Source of the DNA: Chryseobacterium sp. ISL-6 | Lineage (GTDB): Bacteria > Bacteroidota > Bacteroidia > Flavobacteriales > Weeksellaceae | DNA: 64,000 nt | NCBI RefSeq assembly: GCF_018613715.1 | Contig: NZ_JAGGPT010000003.1 | Span: 1 to 64,000, forward strand | Reading direction: 5' to 3' | The notes under the pieces: model-generated | Seen by the model: the letters and a program-made list of their open reading frames with translations, nothing else | Database searches by the model: none | What the model was told of the DNA's origin: nothing | Translations under genes and position numbers: made by a program | In this document: one piece after another, positions 7,358-15,342 of the stretch | Position numbering within the stretch: position 1 is the stretch's first letter | Layout: each line of letters begins with the position of its first letter

Positions 7358-9124
7358 TTATTTATTAAGTTTCTTCTCAAAGCGATAATTACCGAGTCTT
7401 AGTAAGGCAACTATTAGTAATAGCATTGTGGCAGAGCTATAATTCTCTGTTTTATAAAAACAATGTGCAATATTATTTCTTAGATTCATACCTTCTGTCG
7501 TAAAAAGATATTTAAAAAAAGCAATATCATTGGCTGGTATTAAGTCCGTGATTTTTTCGTTATCTAAGAGCTTATCGAATGAAATACGCTCTTCAGTTCC
7601 GTCTGCTTTAAATTCGATTGTTTGCGCTTCGATTGCTCTAGAAAATTCCCTGAGCAAGCCTTCAAATTTTAAGACCAAACTATCTATCGCAACAATATAT
7701 CCCTGATTATGATTTGTAGTCGTCTTAATATCAGCTTCGATCTGATTAAAAAAACCTTGTAAAGAAGGTGTCAGCAATTCAATCCAGTCAAATCCCTGTT
7801 TTTCGTTATTGTTATCTAAATAAGTAAAATCTGTTGCGTACCATGTATAATTTTTCAGGTAGTTAATTAAAGATTCGAATGTAATTTTTCCTTCCTTTAT
7901 ACCTTCCAAAAATACACAGCTAATTTGTCGAAAAGTAAAATTATTAATATGGAAATGATACGAGTTGATCATTCCGGATTTATTTTTATTTACATTTCTA
8001 TTAATGTCAAATGTCATCGTTGTAACCAAATCGAATAATGCTGATTTAGGTTGCTCTTCTTCTGAATTTGGTTTAGGTAAAAAATCCTCTAGTATAAGAT
8101 ATTCATAAATATCTTTACTTGATTTTTCAGTTACAATCCGCTCAATATTATCATAGGTTATTTTCCAATATTGATTAAGTTTTTCCAATATTTTATCATC
8201 TTTAATTTCAAAAGGAATTCTCTTTAAATTAATCGTCTTCTTAGCTTGTTCAAGCAATACACTTGTTTGCTCAATTTTCTCTTTCTGATTTGCTTGTCTA
8301 TACTCTTCTAATGCATTCAAATAAAAATGGTGAGCCACAAAACCTTGTTTATCTTCCTTTTTCAGTTGCGAAATATGCCAATCGCCAAGTTTCTCGTGGA
8401 AAGTCGCTGGGGATTTTTTTAGTTTTTGACTAAGAATTATCAATAATTTCAGAAAACTTTCTAATAATCTATCCTCTGCAATCTCCAATTGATTACTGGC
8501 ATAATCGAAAAACTTCTCAAAAAGCGAAGTATCACTTTTTTTAATATTCTCAACTATAAATTTCATGATGGCATATTTGGAGAACTCGGTTATTTTATCT
8601 CCTGACAAAAGTGCGATAAAGTAATCAATAGTTTCAAGACTTTTATAGTTTATGCTCTGCGTTAAAAGAAAAAGATTTTCGAAATATGTTCTAAAAGAAT
8701 GATTAAGTAAATTATCAGCAGCAGCAAAATTAGAATTTTCAAGAAGAGTCATATAACTTTCAATCGCCTGCTTTGCATAGTTATAATGTTTTTGAGGACT
8801 AAGCCAAAGTATATGATTGTATCTAGATTTGTATTTCGGATTAATAGTTTCCTCAGCTCTTTTTTTAAGGTAAACGAAATTATCATCAAACATTTCCAAT
8901 GTTGGGTACTTATAATTACCCATTTGATATTGGGGAATGTGTTCTCCTTTTTTAATTGAAAAGTCGCAAAAAAACTGCTCGTAAGAACATATTTTTTTAA
9001 GCTCTATTTTAGAAAAGCTGTCACCAAGAATTTTTAGATATTTAGTTGTATTAAAATCACGAATGGAAAAATTTTCATCTTCTTCCAAATAAGTATAATA
9101 AGATTCAAGATCTGTAAATTGCAT
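7358..9124 (-). CDS. DUF4209-type protein with a HEPN-like RNxxxH motif
   Basis: This 588-residue cytosolic protein is helical throughout. Its C-terminal part has the DUF4209 layout, ending in LRNNIAHCFY near residue 550, where R-N-x3-H matches the catalytic signature of HEPN-fold ribonucleases. The N-terminal two thirds look like an all-helical repeat region. HEPN proteins are common effectors in abortive infection and toxin-antitoxin systems, where they cut RNA. The next minus-strand gene upstream (9311-10648) has a second RN-x3-H motif, so the two may belong to one system; the 186-bp gap leaves co-transcription open. RNase activity is inferred from the motif only. Confidence 0.6.
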   Translation of the reverse strand: MQFTDLESYYTYLEEDENFSIRDFNTTKYLKILGDSFSKIELKKICSYEQFFCDFSIKKGEHIPQYQMGNYKYPTLEMFDDNFVYLKKRAEETINPKYKSRYNHILWLSPQKHYNYAKQAIESYMTLLENSNFAAADNLLNHSFRTYFENLFLLTQSINYKSLETIDYFIALLSGDKITEFSKYAIMKFIVENIKKSDTSLFEKFFDYASNQLEIAEDRLLESFLKLLIILSQKLKKSPATFHEKLGDWHISQLKKEDKQGFVAHHFYLNALEEYRQANQKEKIEQTSVLLEQAKKTINLKRIPFEIKDDKILEKLNQYWKITYDNIERIVTEKSSKDIYEYLILEDFLPKPNSEEEQPKSALFDLVTTMTFDINRNVNKNKSGMINSYHFHINNFTFRQISCVFLEGIKEGKITFESLINYLKNYTWYATDFTYLDNNNEKQGFDWIELLTPSLQGFFNQIEADIKTTTNHNQGYIVAIDSLVLKFEGLLREFSRAIEAQTIEFKADGTEERISFDKLLDNEKITDLIPANDIAFFKYLFTTEGMNLRNNIAHCFYKTENYSSATMLLLIVALLRLGNYRFEKKLNK

Positions 9125-9310
9125 CGCAATGTATTTTTAGGTTATTAATTTAATTCATTTAAAATTCTGAAGTTGATCAAATTTTCAGCCTGTCAATTCA
9201 TTAAATCTACCACTAAGCTTTTTTTCATCAATTCCATTCAACGAACTGAAAGACACAATTGATTTCTTCTGGTTTGCTTTCAGTAAATTCTTTAATATAA
9301 TTATCAATTT

Positions 9311-10648
9311 TTAATAATCCCAATCCAGCATTTCGATTTTATGAAAAAAGAAAGAATCCATATACCTCCAAACACCTCCGCTTTGGCCGTACACCATATT
9401 TTCTCGTTGCTCATTCTGATAAAGCATTCGCAACATTATTTCTTTTGCATATTCTATTTCGTTAAATAACACAATTACTATTACCTTTACTTCTGCAATT
9501 GCAGGCGCTTGATGTTCAACTGATAATATTTCAAAGGTTTTCAAATTCTTTTGGTCAAAAACTTTTCGAACTCTTCCGGCTTCTTTACCCATATTAAATT
9601 CATCGGAAAATAAGCAAATCTGTTTAGCCATTTGACCGTAATTACTTTTCTGCCAATTTGTTAAAAAGTAAACAGCATCTCGCTCTGGCGTAAATTCTGT
9701 ATATTCTTCCTCTGTTCCCTGAGTTGGAAAATCTATATTTACGACAGGTTTTCTGGATTTCCAATGATTCATGAATTTATCAGTTTCCGCTCTTTTTTCT
9801 TTCTGCAGTTTGTATTTATCAGTAGTTTCTTTCAAGTCTGATAGTGCCTCTTTCAGTGTAGACTTCTTAGTCTCCTTGGGTGGGTTTTCTTTATTTTTTT
9901 GCAAAGCTTTTGCCCAATCATTAATAGCAAATAATGTTAACCATGCTTTGCCAGCAACATATTTATTAGCATAAGAAATATCTCTTCCATGCAATATTCC
10001 ATTTCTGTAAGGGAAAAATATCTCTTCAGTAGTTGTCGACTTTCGTGTCACATTTAAAATGTCCCTAAGCTTGGAGAGACCTGTACTATGCGCAGCAATA
10101 GAATCCCACGCGGTAAGATCAGTATTTTCCGCAAAAAAGCCTTTGCTCTTACTGATGTCATTGACAGTACCATCAATAATCATTAACAGTAATGGGATGG
10201 CAGAGTGAAATCTTTGGGCTTTTGTATCTTCAAAGGCTGCACTAATTAAATTATTTCGCTTTCTAAACTCAGGAACACCGTATGTTGAAGTTACCAACCA
10301 TTGTATTTCCTCGGAAGTATAGTGATCGGCTAGTTTCTCCTCAGCAGCTTTTATATTGTCAGATTCTGCCAAATTAATGCATTCCATAATCAGATCGTGA
10401 TTACCTGACTCGTGAGCAATCCAGCCAAGTCCGCTGAAATAATTATTAAATTGGTCAGGACTTTTGGAAATCTCGTCGAATTGTTTTTCAATCTCATCAA
10501 AATTTTCAAAAGCATCCAAAATTTCTTTAGCTTTTGAACTAAAAGGTGCTAAGAGTGATACAATTTTTTTTACTGACTTCCCCCCCTTTAAATTATTTCT
10601 AAATTCTTCAAACGAAGAATTATCTTCAATTTTATCTTTGTCTGTCAT
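9311..10648 (-). CDS. Large protein of unknown function with RNGILH HEPN-like motif
   Basis: The 445-residue protein is not one I recognise by name. Residues 130-230 form a helical region ending FFPYRNGILHGRD, where R215-N216 and H220 fit the HEPN RN-x3-H signature. A lysine/glutamate-rich linker (about 250-295) follows, then a C-terminal alpha/beta region with conserved-looking strands (AIAEVKVIVIVLFN) that resembles an NTF2-like fold. The start codons carry a seven-C run (GGG GGG in the gene) at about 10579-10586, which could be a slippage site. The minus-strand neighbour is the DUF4209-type gene with the same short motif. Confidence 0.55.
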   Translation of the reverse strand: MTDKDKIEDNSSFEEFRNNLKGGKSVKKIVSLLAPFSSKAKEILDAFENFDEIEKQFDEISKSPDQFNNYFSGLGWIAHESGNHDLIMECINLAESDNIKAAEEKLADHYTSEEIQWLVTSTYGVPEFRKRNNLISAAFEDTKAQRFHSAIPLLLMIIDGTVNDISKSKGFFAENTDLTAWDSIAAHSTGLSKLRDILNVTRKSTTTEEIFFPYRNGILHGRDISYANKYVAGKAWLTLFAINDWAKALQKNKENPPKETKKSTLKEALSDLKETTDKYKLQKEKRAETDKFMNHWKSRKPVVNIDFPTQGTEEEYTEFTPERDAVYFLTNWQKSNYGQMAKQICLFSDEFNMGKEAGRVRKVFDQKNLKTFEILSVEHQAPAIAEVKVIVIVLFNEIEYAKEIMLRMLYQNEQRENMVYGQSGGVWRYMDSFFFHKIEMLDWDY

Positions 10649-10754
10649 TTTGCGGGAATTATAATTTATTTAATACAAAAATACACTCCTACTACGCAAC
10701 CAATTTGCGTAAATATTATTTTTTAACTGCCATATTCTTTATTTCTTCATTTGT

Positions 10755-10770
10755 ATCATTTTTTGAGACT
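10755..10770 (-). repeat. Recurrent motif AATCTCAAAAAACGAT, variant copy 3
   Basis: Minus strand AGTCTCAAAAAATGAT, downstream of the lipoprotein gene 10808-11368. It differs from the consensus at two positions. Confidence 0.4.
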
Positions 10771-10807
10771 TAGCTTAACTCTTTTAAGTCAAAGTTATGT
10801 ACATCTA

Positions 10808-11368
10808 CTATTTTACTGCTCCAAATTTTTTAAAAAATGCTTCTCTGCCTTTTTTGTTATAAACGTAAGGATCAGAGAATGTTTTATTCCAATTGTCCGT
10901 AATTGATTTAAAATCTGTTCCGATGAATTTTTCAAGTTCTGATTTATTTACTGAAATTTTATACATTTTTTCCTCATAAGGTAAAATGATATTTACTTCG
11001 TCTATAAAGTCGAGTTTTCGCATTATTCTAACAGAGCCATCAATAAGTGCTTTTTCAATAGCATCTCCAGATTCCCAATATGCTTTCAATTCTGATTCAG
11101 TCAAAGATGATTGCGGATTGATTTCTTTGTAATCCGTAAAGTTTGATACATAAGTTATGGTCGCTTTTCTGTCGATTAATTCTACAGTCTTTATTGAACC
11201 TCCAGCCCTTAAACGAGATGCTTCAGTTTTGAGTTCCTCAAGTTTAGGGTGGTTGATTGATATTTTTTTATTAGACACGTTTCCCTTTATATTTTTCTTT
11301 TGTTCTCCATTTCCACAGCTAAAGAAAATACAAGATATAATGGTTATAGTTAATAGTTTAATTTTCAT
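10808..11368 (-). CDS. Putative lipoprotein of unknown function
   Basis: The 186-residue protein begins with a short lipoprotein signal ending IFFSC (Cys18). The mature part carries charged helices and a beta pattern (TVELIDRKATITYVSNF) but no domain I recognise. Its ATG directly follows a copy of the recurrent ATCTTAAAAAACG motif, and the stop codon of the 49-residue ORF upstream lies inside that motif, so the two are tightly spaced and probably co-transcribed. Confidence 0.6.
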   Translation of the reverse strand: MKIKLLTITIISCIFFSCGNGEQKKNIKGNVSNKKISINHPKLEELKTEASRLRAGGSIKTVELIDRKATITYVSNFTDYKEINPQSSLTESELKAYWESGDAIEKALIDGSVRIMRKLDFIDEVNIILPYEEKMYKISVNKSELEKFIGTDFKSITDNWNKTFSDPYVYNKKGREAFFKKFGAVK

Positions 11369-11385
11369 CGTTTTTTAAGATTTTA
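11367..11385 (-). repeat. Recurrent motif AATCTCAAAAAACGAT, copy 4
   Basis: Minus strand TAAAATCTTAAAAAACGAT, with the final AT being the first two bases of the lipoprotein ATG. One mismatch to the consensus. Confidence 0.5.
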
Positions 11386-11524
11386 AATACTTTAAATAAT
11401 CTTCTTCATTTTTTATTCTCTGAAAAATATCAGAAATTTGAACATCATTTAAACCTCGTTTAATCAGTGATAATCTAAGATTATTTTCTTGTTCTGTGGT
11501 CATTCTAAAAGGTGCTTTTTCCAT
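11375..11524 (-). CDS. 49-residue ORF between the nuclease-like and lipoprotein genes
   Basis: The frame starts ATG at 11522-11524 and reads MEKAPFRMTTEQENNLRLSL, ending YLKYLKS with TAA at 11375-11377. The product is charged and helical, with a pattern (RLSLIKRGLNDVQISDIFQR) that could be a small helix-turn-helix. Upstream and downstream copies of the same motif flank it exactly. It is short but composition and spacing (14 bp to the upstream gene, 6 bp to the downstream gene) favour a real gene. Confidence 0.5.
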   Translation of the reverse strand: MEKAPFRMTTEQENNLRLSLIKRGLNDVQISDIFQRIKNEEDYLKYLKS

Positions 11525-11541
11525 CGTTTTTTGAGATTTTA
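11523..11541 (-). repeat. Recurrent motif AATCTCAAAAAACGAT, copy 5
   Basis: Minus strand TAAAATCTCAAAAAACGAT. It spans the stop of the PD-(D/E)XK gene and the start of the 49-residue ORF, so the ORF is framed by two copies. Confidence 0.5.
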
Positions 11542-11946
11542 AAATGAATCTTTGTTTAGTTTTTCCCAGTTACCTAGAAAATCCACATTGTTTAGAGTTG
11601 AAAGATCTACAATACCTCTAGTTGAATATTGTTTGCACTTGTCATAGGCTTCTTTACCTGTAGCAATAAAAAAGTTAGGAGCAGACATTTGATCTCCATT
11701 TAGATTTACAAAAATATAATAGTGATTCAAATTAATTTTGTCTTTCATTATTGGCCACCCTACATTCTTTCTTTTATAAATTGCTTTGACTTGAATAATA
11801 AATTGTTTGCCATCTTTTTCTGCAAGAATATCGATTGACTTTGCATTTCCCATAATAATTCCAACGCTGAATCCTCTCCTTAGAAGTTCAGCTGCAACAA
11901 AATACTCTCCAGAAAGACCAGTACTATTTCTTTGAATTTCTGCCAT
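11539..11946 (-). CDS. PD-(D/E)XK restriction-endonuclease-fold protein
   Basis: The 135-residue protein has the compact nuclease fold signature: a helix with Glu14 (SGEYFVAAELLRRG), then KSIDILAE with Asp39, and the QVK motif at 52-54 (FIIQVKAIYKRK). This fits the group of small Mrr/Hjc-like or intron-associated PD-(D/E)XK endonucleases. It lacks any further domain. Upstream is a 67-residue gene and the HD-domain gene, all on the minus strand. A role in DNA cleavage within a defence or mobile unit is inferred. Confidence 0.65.
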   Translation of the reverse strand: MAEIQRNSTGLSGEYFVAAELLRRGFSVGIIMGNAKSIDILAEKDGKQFIIQVKAIYKRKNVGWPIMKDKINLNHYYIFVNLNGDQMSAPNFFIATGKEAYDKCKQYSTRGIVDLSTLNNVDFLGNWEKLNKDSF

Positions 11947-11985
11947 AATCTCATTATTTTTTTGTGGATCAAATCTATATTTTTC

Positions 11986-12189
11986 CTACTTAATCAGTTC
12001 TAAATGTTGAAGATTTTCAATGTAAATAGTTTCTGTAATTCCTTTTGAACTATTATTAAATTTAAAAGTTTCAGTGGAATTATCATATTCTCCTTCATAC
12101 ATATCAGAAAAACCTTCTCCCTTTTCATCTATTAAGAATATAAAATCTCCGTATTTTAATTCTAACTCTCTAAAAGTAAATGGATTCAT
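11986..12189 (-). CDS. Small protein of unknown function
   Basis: The 67-residue acidic protein begins MNPFTFRELELKYGDFIFLI. It appears to be a small all-beta fold (repeated strands GDFIFLIDEKGEGF, TEFKFN-like, TIYIENLQHLELI). It lies 10 bp downstream of the HD-domain gene, which suggests an operon partner. No family recognised. Confidence 0.5.
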   Translation of the reverse strand: MNPFTFRELELKYGDFIFLIDEKGEGFSDMYEGEYDNSTETFKFNNSSKGITETIYIENLQHLELIK

Positions 12190-12199
12190 TTTATAATTA

Positions 12200-13777
12200 T
12201 TATTTCGTTGAATAATTTTCTAATTCAGAAATTTCTGTAGAAACTGTTTGCAGAATTAATTTCTTTTTTGTTTCAAAATCTTCGGAATTTACAAATGTTC
12301 TTCTTGTATAAATTCTAATCATCACAACATTCATATCCATTAAAGAGAACTCTTTGTTTACATTTTCCCACATCGCATCAAATTTATAATCACCCACATC
12401 TTTTTGTGCGATGAGTATAGATTTTAGATCTGAATCTTTGAATGTTTTATTTTGATATATATCTGCTGTCGCATAAATATTTTCAGAAACAAGCGGGGTT
12501 AACTTTTCGTCAATGCATTTTTTTATTAATTGTAGTTTCTCAAATTCTGCAAATTCCGAAGGACTTAATATGATTTTTGCTTGATATACCCTTTTAAATA
12601 ATTTTCTATCTAATAATTCATATAAAATATCCTTTTCAAGTTGACCTTTAATAACGTCTTTTTTAACTGTATATCGTAAAAAAACGTCGTCACCATTTTT
12701 TATATAAAAATCTCTTAGATCTTCTAATGTCCTACTTTTATCCAACAGCTTTACATTTTTTACTCTGCTTGATGTTGTGGCAAAAGCTAACATTGAATTT
12801 GCGGATCTATTTGTTTTATGAAAATATACCTGATTGTATAAATGGGATCTGGATTGTATAAATCTAAGCATTGAATCTAAACCACTTTCTTTATAAGTAA
12901 GATATACAATATTATCATCTACGGTTGCCATAAAAGAGGAAAAAATTCTATTAATATCATAAATGCCATATGTTACTCCAGAAAAATAACTATCCCTTAA
13001 AAGATAATCCATTCTATCGGCGTCAATGGGAAAAGCAGTAATTATTCGAGAAAAGAATGATGTGTAATTATTATCTTGGGAATCCGAATAATCTAATAAA
13101 TCTTCAAAATCTGGTTCAATCAATTTTACTATTCTTTCAGCAGATAAATCTTCAATATTTTTCTTTATAGAGTTGGAAAATTTGTGCACATTATGAAGAT
13201 TTTCTTTCTTCAATTCATCAATTAGCAGAAAAATGAACGCACACGAAATTATTTCATGTTCAACTTTTTCTTTATTAGCCTTAATTAGCTTTTCAAATCC
13301 AGAATGATAACGACTTATAACCGATGAACTTTTTACAATATTTAAAAAGACATCTTTACTTATTGCAAATTCATCGAAAAGATGTGATAATGGACCATGC
13401 CCAATATCGTGTAAAAGTGCTGCTAATCTTAATTCTTGATAGAAAACCTCTTCTCGATCACCTAAATTATTTAAATCAAAGAAACTAGTTTCTCCTTTGA
13501 TGGAGTACTTTTCCTTTTTCTTTTTTCCTGTAGCAAAATTCTCTTTACAAGAATCAAATATTTTTCCCGCTAAATGCATAACACCGATTGAATGTTCAAA
13601 ACGCGTATGATTTGCAGAAGGAAAAACGTAGTATAGAAATGTATTTTGTTTTACTCTTCGTAACCTTGTAAAAATAGGCTGTTGAATTATCCATTTTTCA
13701 ACTTCTGATAATTTTATATCTCCATGTAATGGATCAAGAATACTTCCGTAGTAATTATCTCTGTAATTTTCAATCAT
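12200..13777 (-). CDS. HD-domain phosphohydrolase, dNTPase/SAMHD1-like
   Basis: This 525-residue protein has the COG1078-type HD fold: GSILDPLHGDIKLS at the N-terminus, RFEHSIGVMHLAG (His62) and LLHDIGHGPLSHLFDE (His123-Asp124), with a later metal aspartate in IDADRMDYLLRD. These are metal ligands of dNTP triphosphohydrolases of the dGTPase/SAMHD1 type, which remove deoxynucleotides; some bacterial relatives restrict phages by depleting dNTPs. The C-terminal third is unlike the housekeeping enzymes I know. A 50-residue membrane peptide lies 18 bp upstream, and two small genes follow. A defence role is inference from neighbourhood. Confidence 0.75.
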   Translation of the reverse strand: MIENYRDNYYGSILDPLHGDIKLSEVEKWIIQQPIFTRLRRVKQNTFLYYVFPSANHTRFEHSIGVMHLAGKIFDSCKENFATGKKKKEKYSIKGETSFFDLNNLGDREEVFYQELRLAALLHDIGHGPLSHLFDEFAISKDVFLNIVKSSSVISRYHSGFEKLIKANKEKVEHEIISCAFIFLLIDELKKENLHNVHKFSNSIKKNIEDLSAERIVKLIEPDFEDLLDYSDSQDNNYTSFFSRIITAFPIDADRMDYLLRDSYFSGVTYGIYDINRIFSSFMATVDDNIVYLTYKESGLDSMLRFIQSRSHLYNQVYFHKTNRSANSMLAFATTSSRVKNVKLLDKSRTLEDLRDFYIKNGDDVFLRYTVKKDVIKGQLEKDILYELLDRKLFKRVYQAKIILSPSEFAEFEKLQLIKKCIDEKLTPLVSENIYATADIYQNKTFKDSDLKSILIAQKDVGDYKFDAMWENVNKEFSLMDMNVVMIRIYTRRTFVNSEDFETKKKLILQTVSTEISELENYSTK

Positions 13778-13795
13778 ATCTGTATTTTTTTAAAA

Positions 13796-13948
13796 TTAAA
13801 AAATTGGGTTATATAAATTATTATCTTTTTTAGAAAATAAACTATACGTAAGATAAGATGCTATTATAGCTGCGAAAAGAGGAATTACTAATTTAGTAAT
13901 ATCAGCTAATGATAATAACAGTTCATTGTCTATATCGAATTTTGTCAT
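13796..13948 (-). CDS. 50-residue single-pass membrane peptide
   Basis: The frame starts ATG at 13946-13948 and ends TAA at 13796-13798. It reads MTKFDIDNELLLSLADITKL followed by one hydrophobic segment (LVIPLFAAIIASYLTYSLF, about residues 20-38) and a polar tail SKKDNNLYNPIF. It is 18 bp upstream of the HD-domain gene on the same strand. The layout of a short membrane peptide beside a cytosolic enzyme recalls toxin-like effectors, but this is speculation. Confidence 0.5.
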   Translation of the reverse strand: MTKFDIDNELLLSLADITKLVIPLFAAIIASYLTYSLFSKKDNNLYNPIF

Positions 13949-14014
13949 ATTTATTAGTTTCTCGAAATATAATAAATATGTTTCTTATGAAGAAAAAAAT
14001 TCTGAGTATAGTGA

Positions 14015-14650
14015 TTAATTATATGAGTTGTCCATTTTAAAATTAATACTTTTAATTCCCATATTTTTAATTTCTTCATCTGTATGATTATCCAAAATTT
14101 TAGCGTACCTATAAAATGTTGCCCTGGTCAATCCAAATGGCTTATAAATTTCTTCTGGACGTTTAGTGACATCCTTATATATAGACCGCAGGAGTAATAG
14201 TTTGGAAATTGTTCCCCCAGTGTAACCCTTTGGTCTGCCACCCAATCTCCCCCTTGCCCTGGCAGATTGCAATCCTGCATTGGTTCTTTCTCTTATCAGC
14301 TCGCGCTCGTATTCAGACAGCGATGTCATTATATTTAAAAAAAGCCGACCATTCATAGTTGAAGTATCCACTCCATCGGTAATTTCTTTTATAATAATCC
14401 CTTGATCACTTAAACTTAAAACCAGATCAATAATATTTTTCTGGCTTCTCCCTAATCGATCCAGTCTCCAAACATAAAGTTCATCATCTTCTCTGAACTG
14501 TTCAATCATTTTATCAAGTTCAGGTCGATTTTTTGTTGCACCTGAAATTTTCTCCTGATAAATTTTCTCACAACCTGCTTTCTATAAAGCTTCAATATGT
14601 AAATCTAAATTTTGGTCTTTGGTCGAAACCCTTGCATATCCAATTTTCAT
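14015..14650 (-). pseudogene. Serine recombinase (resolvase/invertase), interrupted by TAG
   Basis: From ATG at 14648-14650 the frame reads MKIGYARVSTKDQNLDL, a normal resolvase start with catalytic Ser10, then meets TAG at codon 23 (14582-14584), and continues open to 14015 with KAGCEKIYQEKISGATK, DELYVWRLDRLGRS, the resolvase signature EYERELIRERTNAGL and a C-terminal helix-turn-helix (RPEEIYKPFGLTRATFYRYA). A CAG-to-TAG change would explain the stop. Translation restarting at the ATG at 14507-14509 gives 164 residues without the catalytic serine. It is thus probably inactive. Confidence 0.8.
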
Positions 14651-14735
14651 ATTTTGTTATATTAAACTCATACTTCGTAAGTTTATGAAACTTTGTTTAA
14701 TGATACGAGATTTTGAGAAAATAAATTAAAAAAAT

Positions 14736-14757
14736 AAGATGTGAATTTCCACATCTT
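14736..14757. terminator. Hairpin with T tail
   Basis: AAGATGTG pairs with CACATCTT around a 6-base loop, followed by TTTT on the plus strand. It lies between the recombinase remnant and the XRE gene. TTTTGAGA (14711-14718) and TCTCAAAA (14763-14770) flank it as an outer inverted repeat. Confidence 0.45.
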
Positions 14758-14880
14758 TTAAAATCTCAAAATACTACCGTATATCTATATTAGTATTACC
14801 AAATATTTTAAAAATATCTTAAATCATTTAATCAAACTGATTAAAATATCTATATCCCAAATACTCTCATCATTTTTACA

Positions 14881-14922
14881 AGATGAATAAAATACCGACG
14901 AGAATCGGTATTTTATTCATCT
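14881..14922. terminator. Perfect 18-bp stem hairpin downstream of the XRE gene
   Basis: AGATGAATAAAATACCGA pairs perfectly with TCGGTATTTTATTCATCT around a 6-base loop. It lies 34 bp downstream of the stop of the minus-strand XRE gene and could terminate it, although there is no T run; the stem is long enough to be a binding or recombination site instead. Confidence 0.45.
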
Positions 14923-14955
14923 ATGAGTTTAAAAATTGTTCAAGAGTAATTTTTC

Positions 14956-15180
14956 TTACTTTAATTTAAAATCAAATAGTTCCTGTGGATGTACATCTAG
15001 TCCTTTGGCTAACTCTTGAATAGTAGAGATTCTAAGATCTGTTTCCCCTTTTTCTATTTTACTAATATTACTATGATCTACATCACATTTTTGAGCCAAC
15101 TCTCTATAACTCAAATTCAGCTTTTTTCTAAATATCTCAACTCTTTTACCAAATGCTATTCTAAATTCTAATTTATTCAT
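14956..15180 (-). CDS. XRE-family transcriptional regulator
   Basis: The 74-residue protein (start chosen at ATG 15178-15180, MNKLEFRIAFGKRVE; a frame 13 codons longer exists) is a single Cro/C1-type helix-turn-helix: RVEIFRKKLNLSYRELAQKC, then DHSNISKIEKGETDLRIST with the recognition helix, ending PQELFDFKLK. It is divergent from the sigma-dCas12f operon, with about 400 bp between the starts, so it could regulate that operon. No ligand or dimerisation domain is present. Confidence 0.75.
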   Translation of the reverse strand: MNKLEFRIAFGKRVEIFRKKLNLSYRELAQKCDVDHSNISKIEKGETDLRISTIQELAKGLDVHPQELFDFKLK

Positions 15181-15267
15181 TACGGTTGACTTTGATAAGA
15201 CAAAATGATGAGATTTCAATAAATTTTTGTAGTCGAATTAACCTACATAAAGAAAAATGTTTTATAT

Positions 15268-15299
15268 TTGCTAAATAAGTTACAATAAAGGTAACTTTG
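15268..15299 (+). promoter_or_regulatory. Flavobacterial promoter for the leader of the sigma-dCas12f operon
   Basis: TAACTTTG at 15292-15299 matches the Bacteroidetes -7 consensus TAnnTTTG. A TTG at 15268-15270 lies 21 bases upstream and could serve as -33. Transcription would start near 15305, giving a structured leader of about 270 bases before the sigma gene. The spacing is a little long, so the -33 assignment is weak. Confidence 0.45.
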
Positions 15300-15342
15300 C
15301 AATACTTCAAAAATAATAATCGAAGCTATTGCTTAGATTCTC

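Noticed and set aside
9125..9310. Small gene between the DUF4209 and RNGILH genes
   Set aside because: The open stretch after the stop of the latter (about 43 codons, ending SFSSLNGIDEKKLSGRF then NELTG) has no start codon of its own and is probably a remnant or chance.
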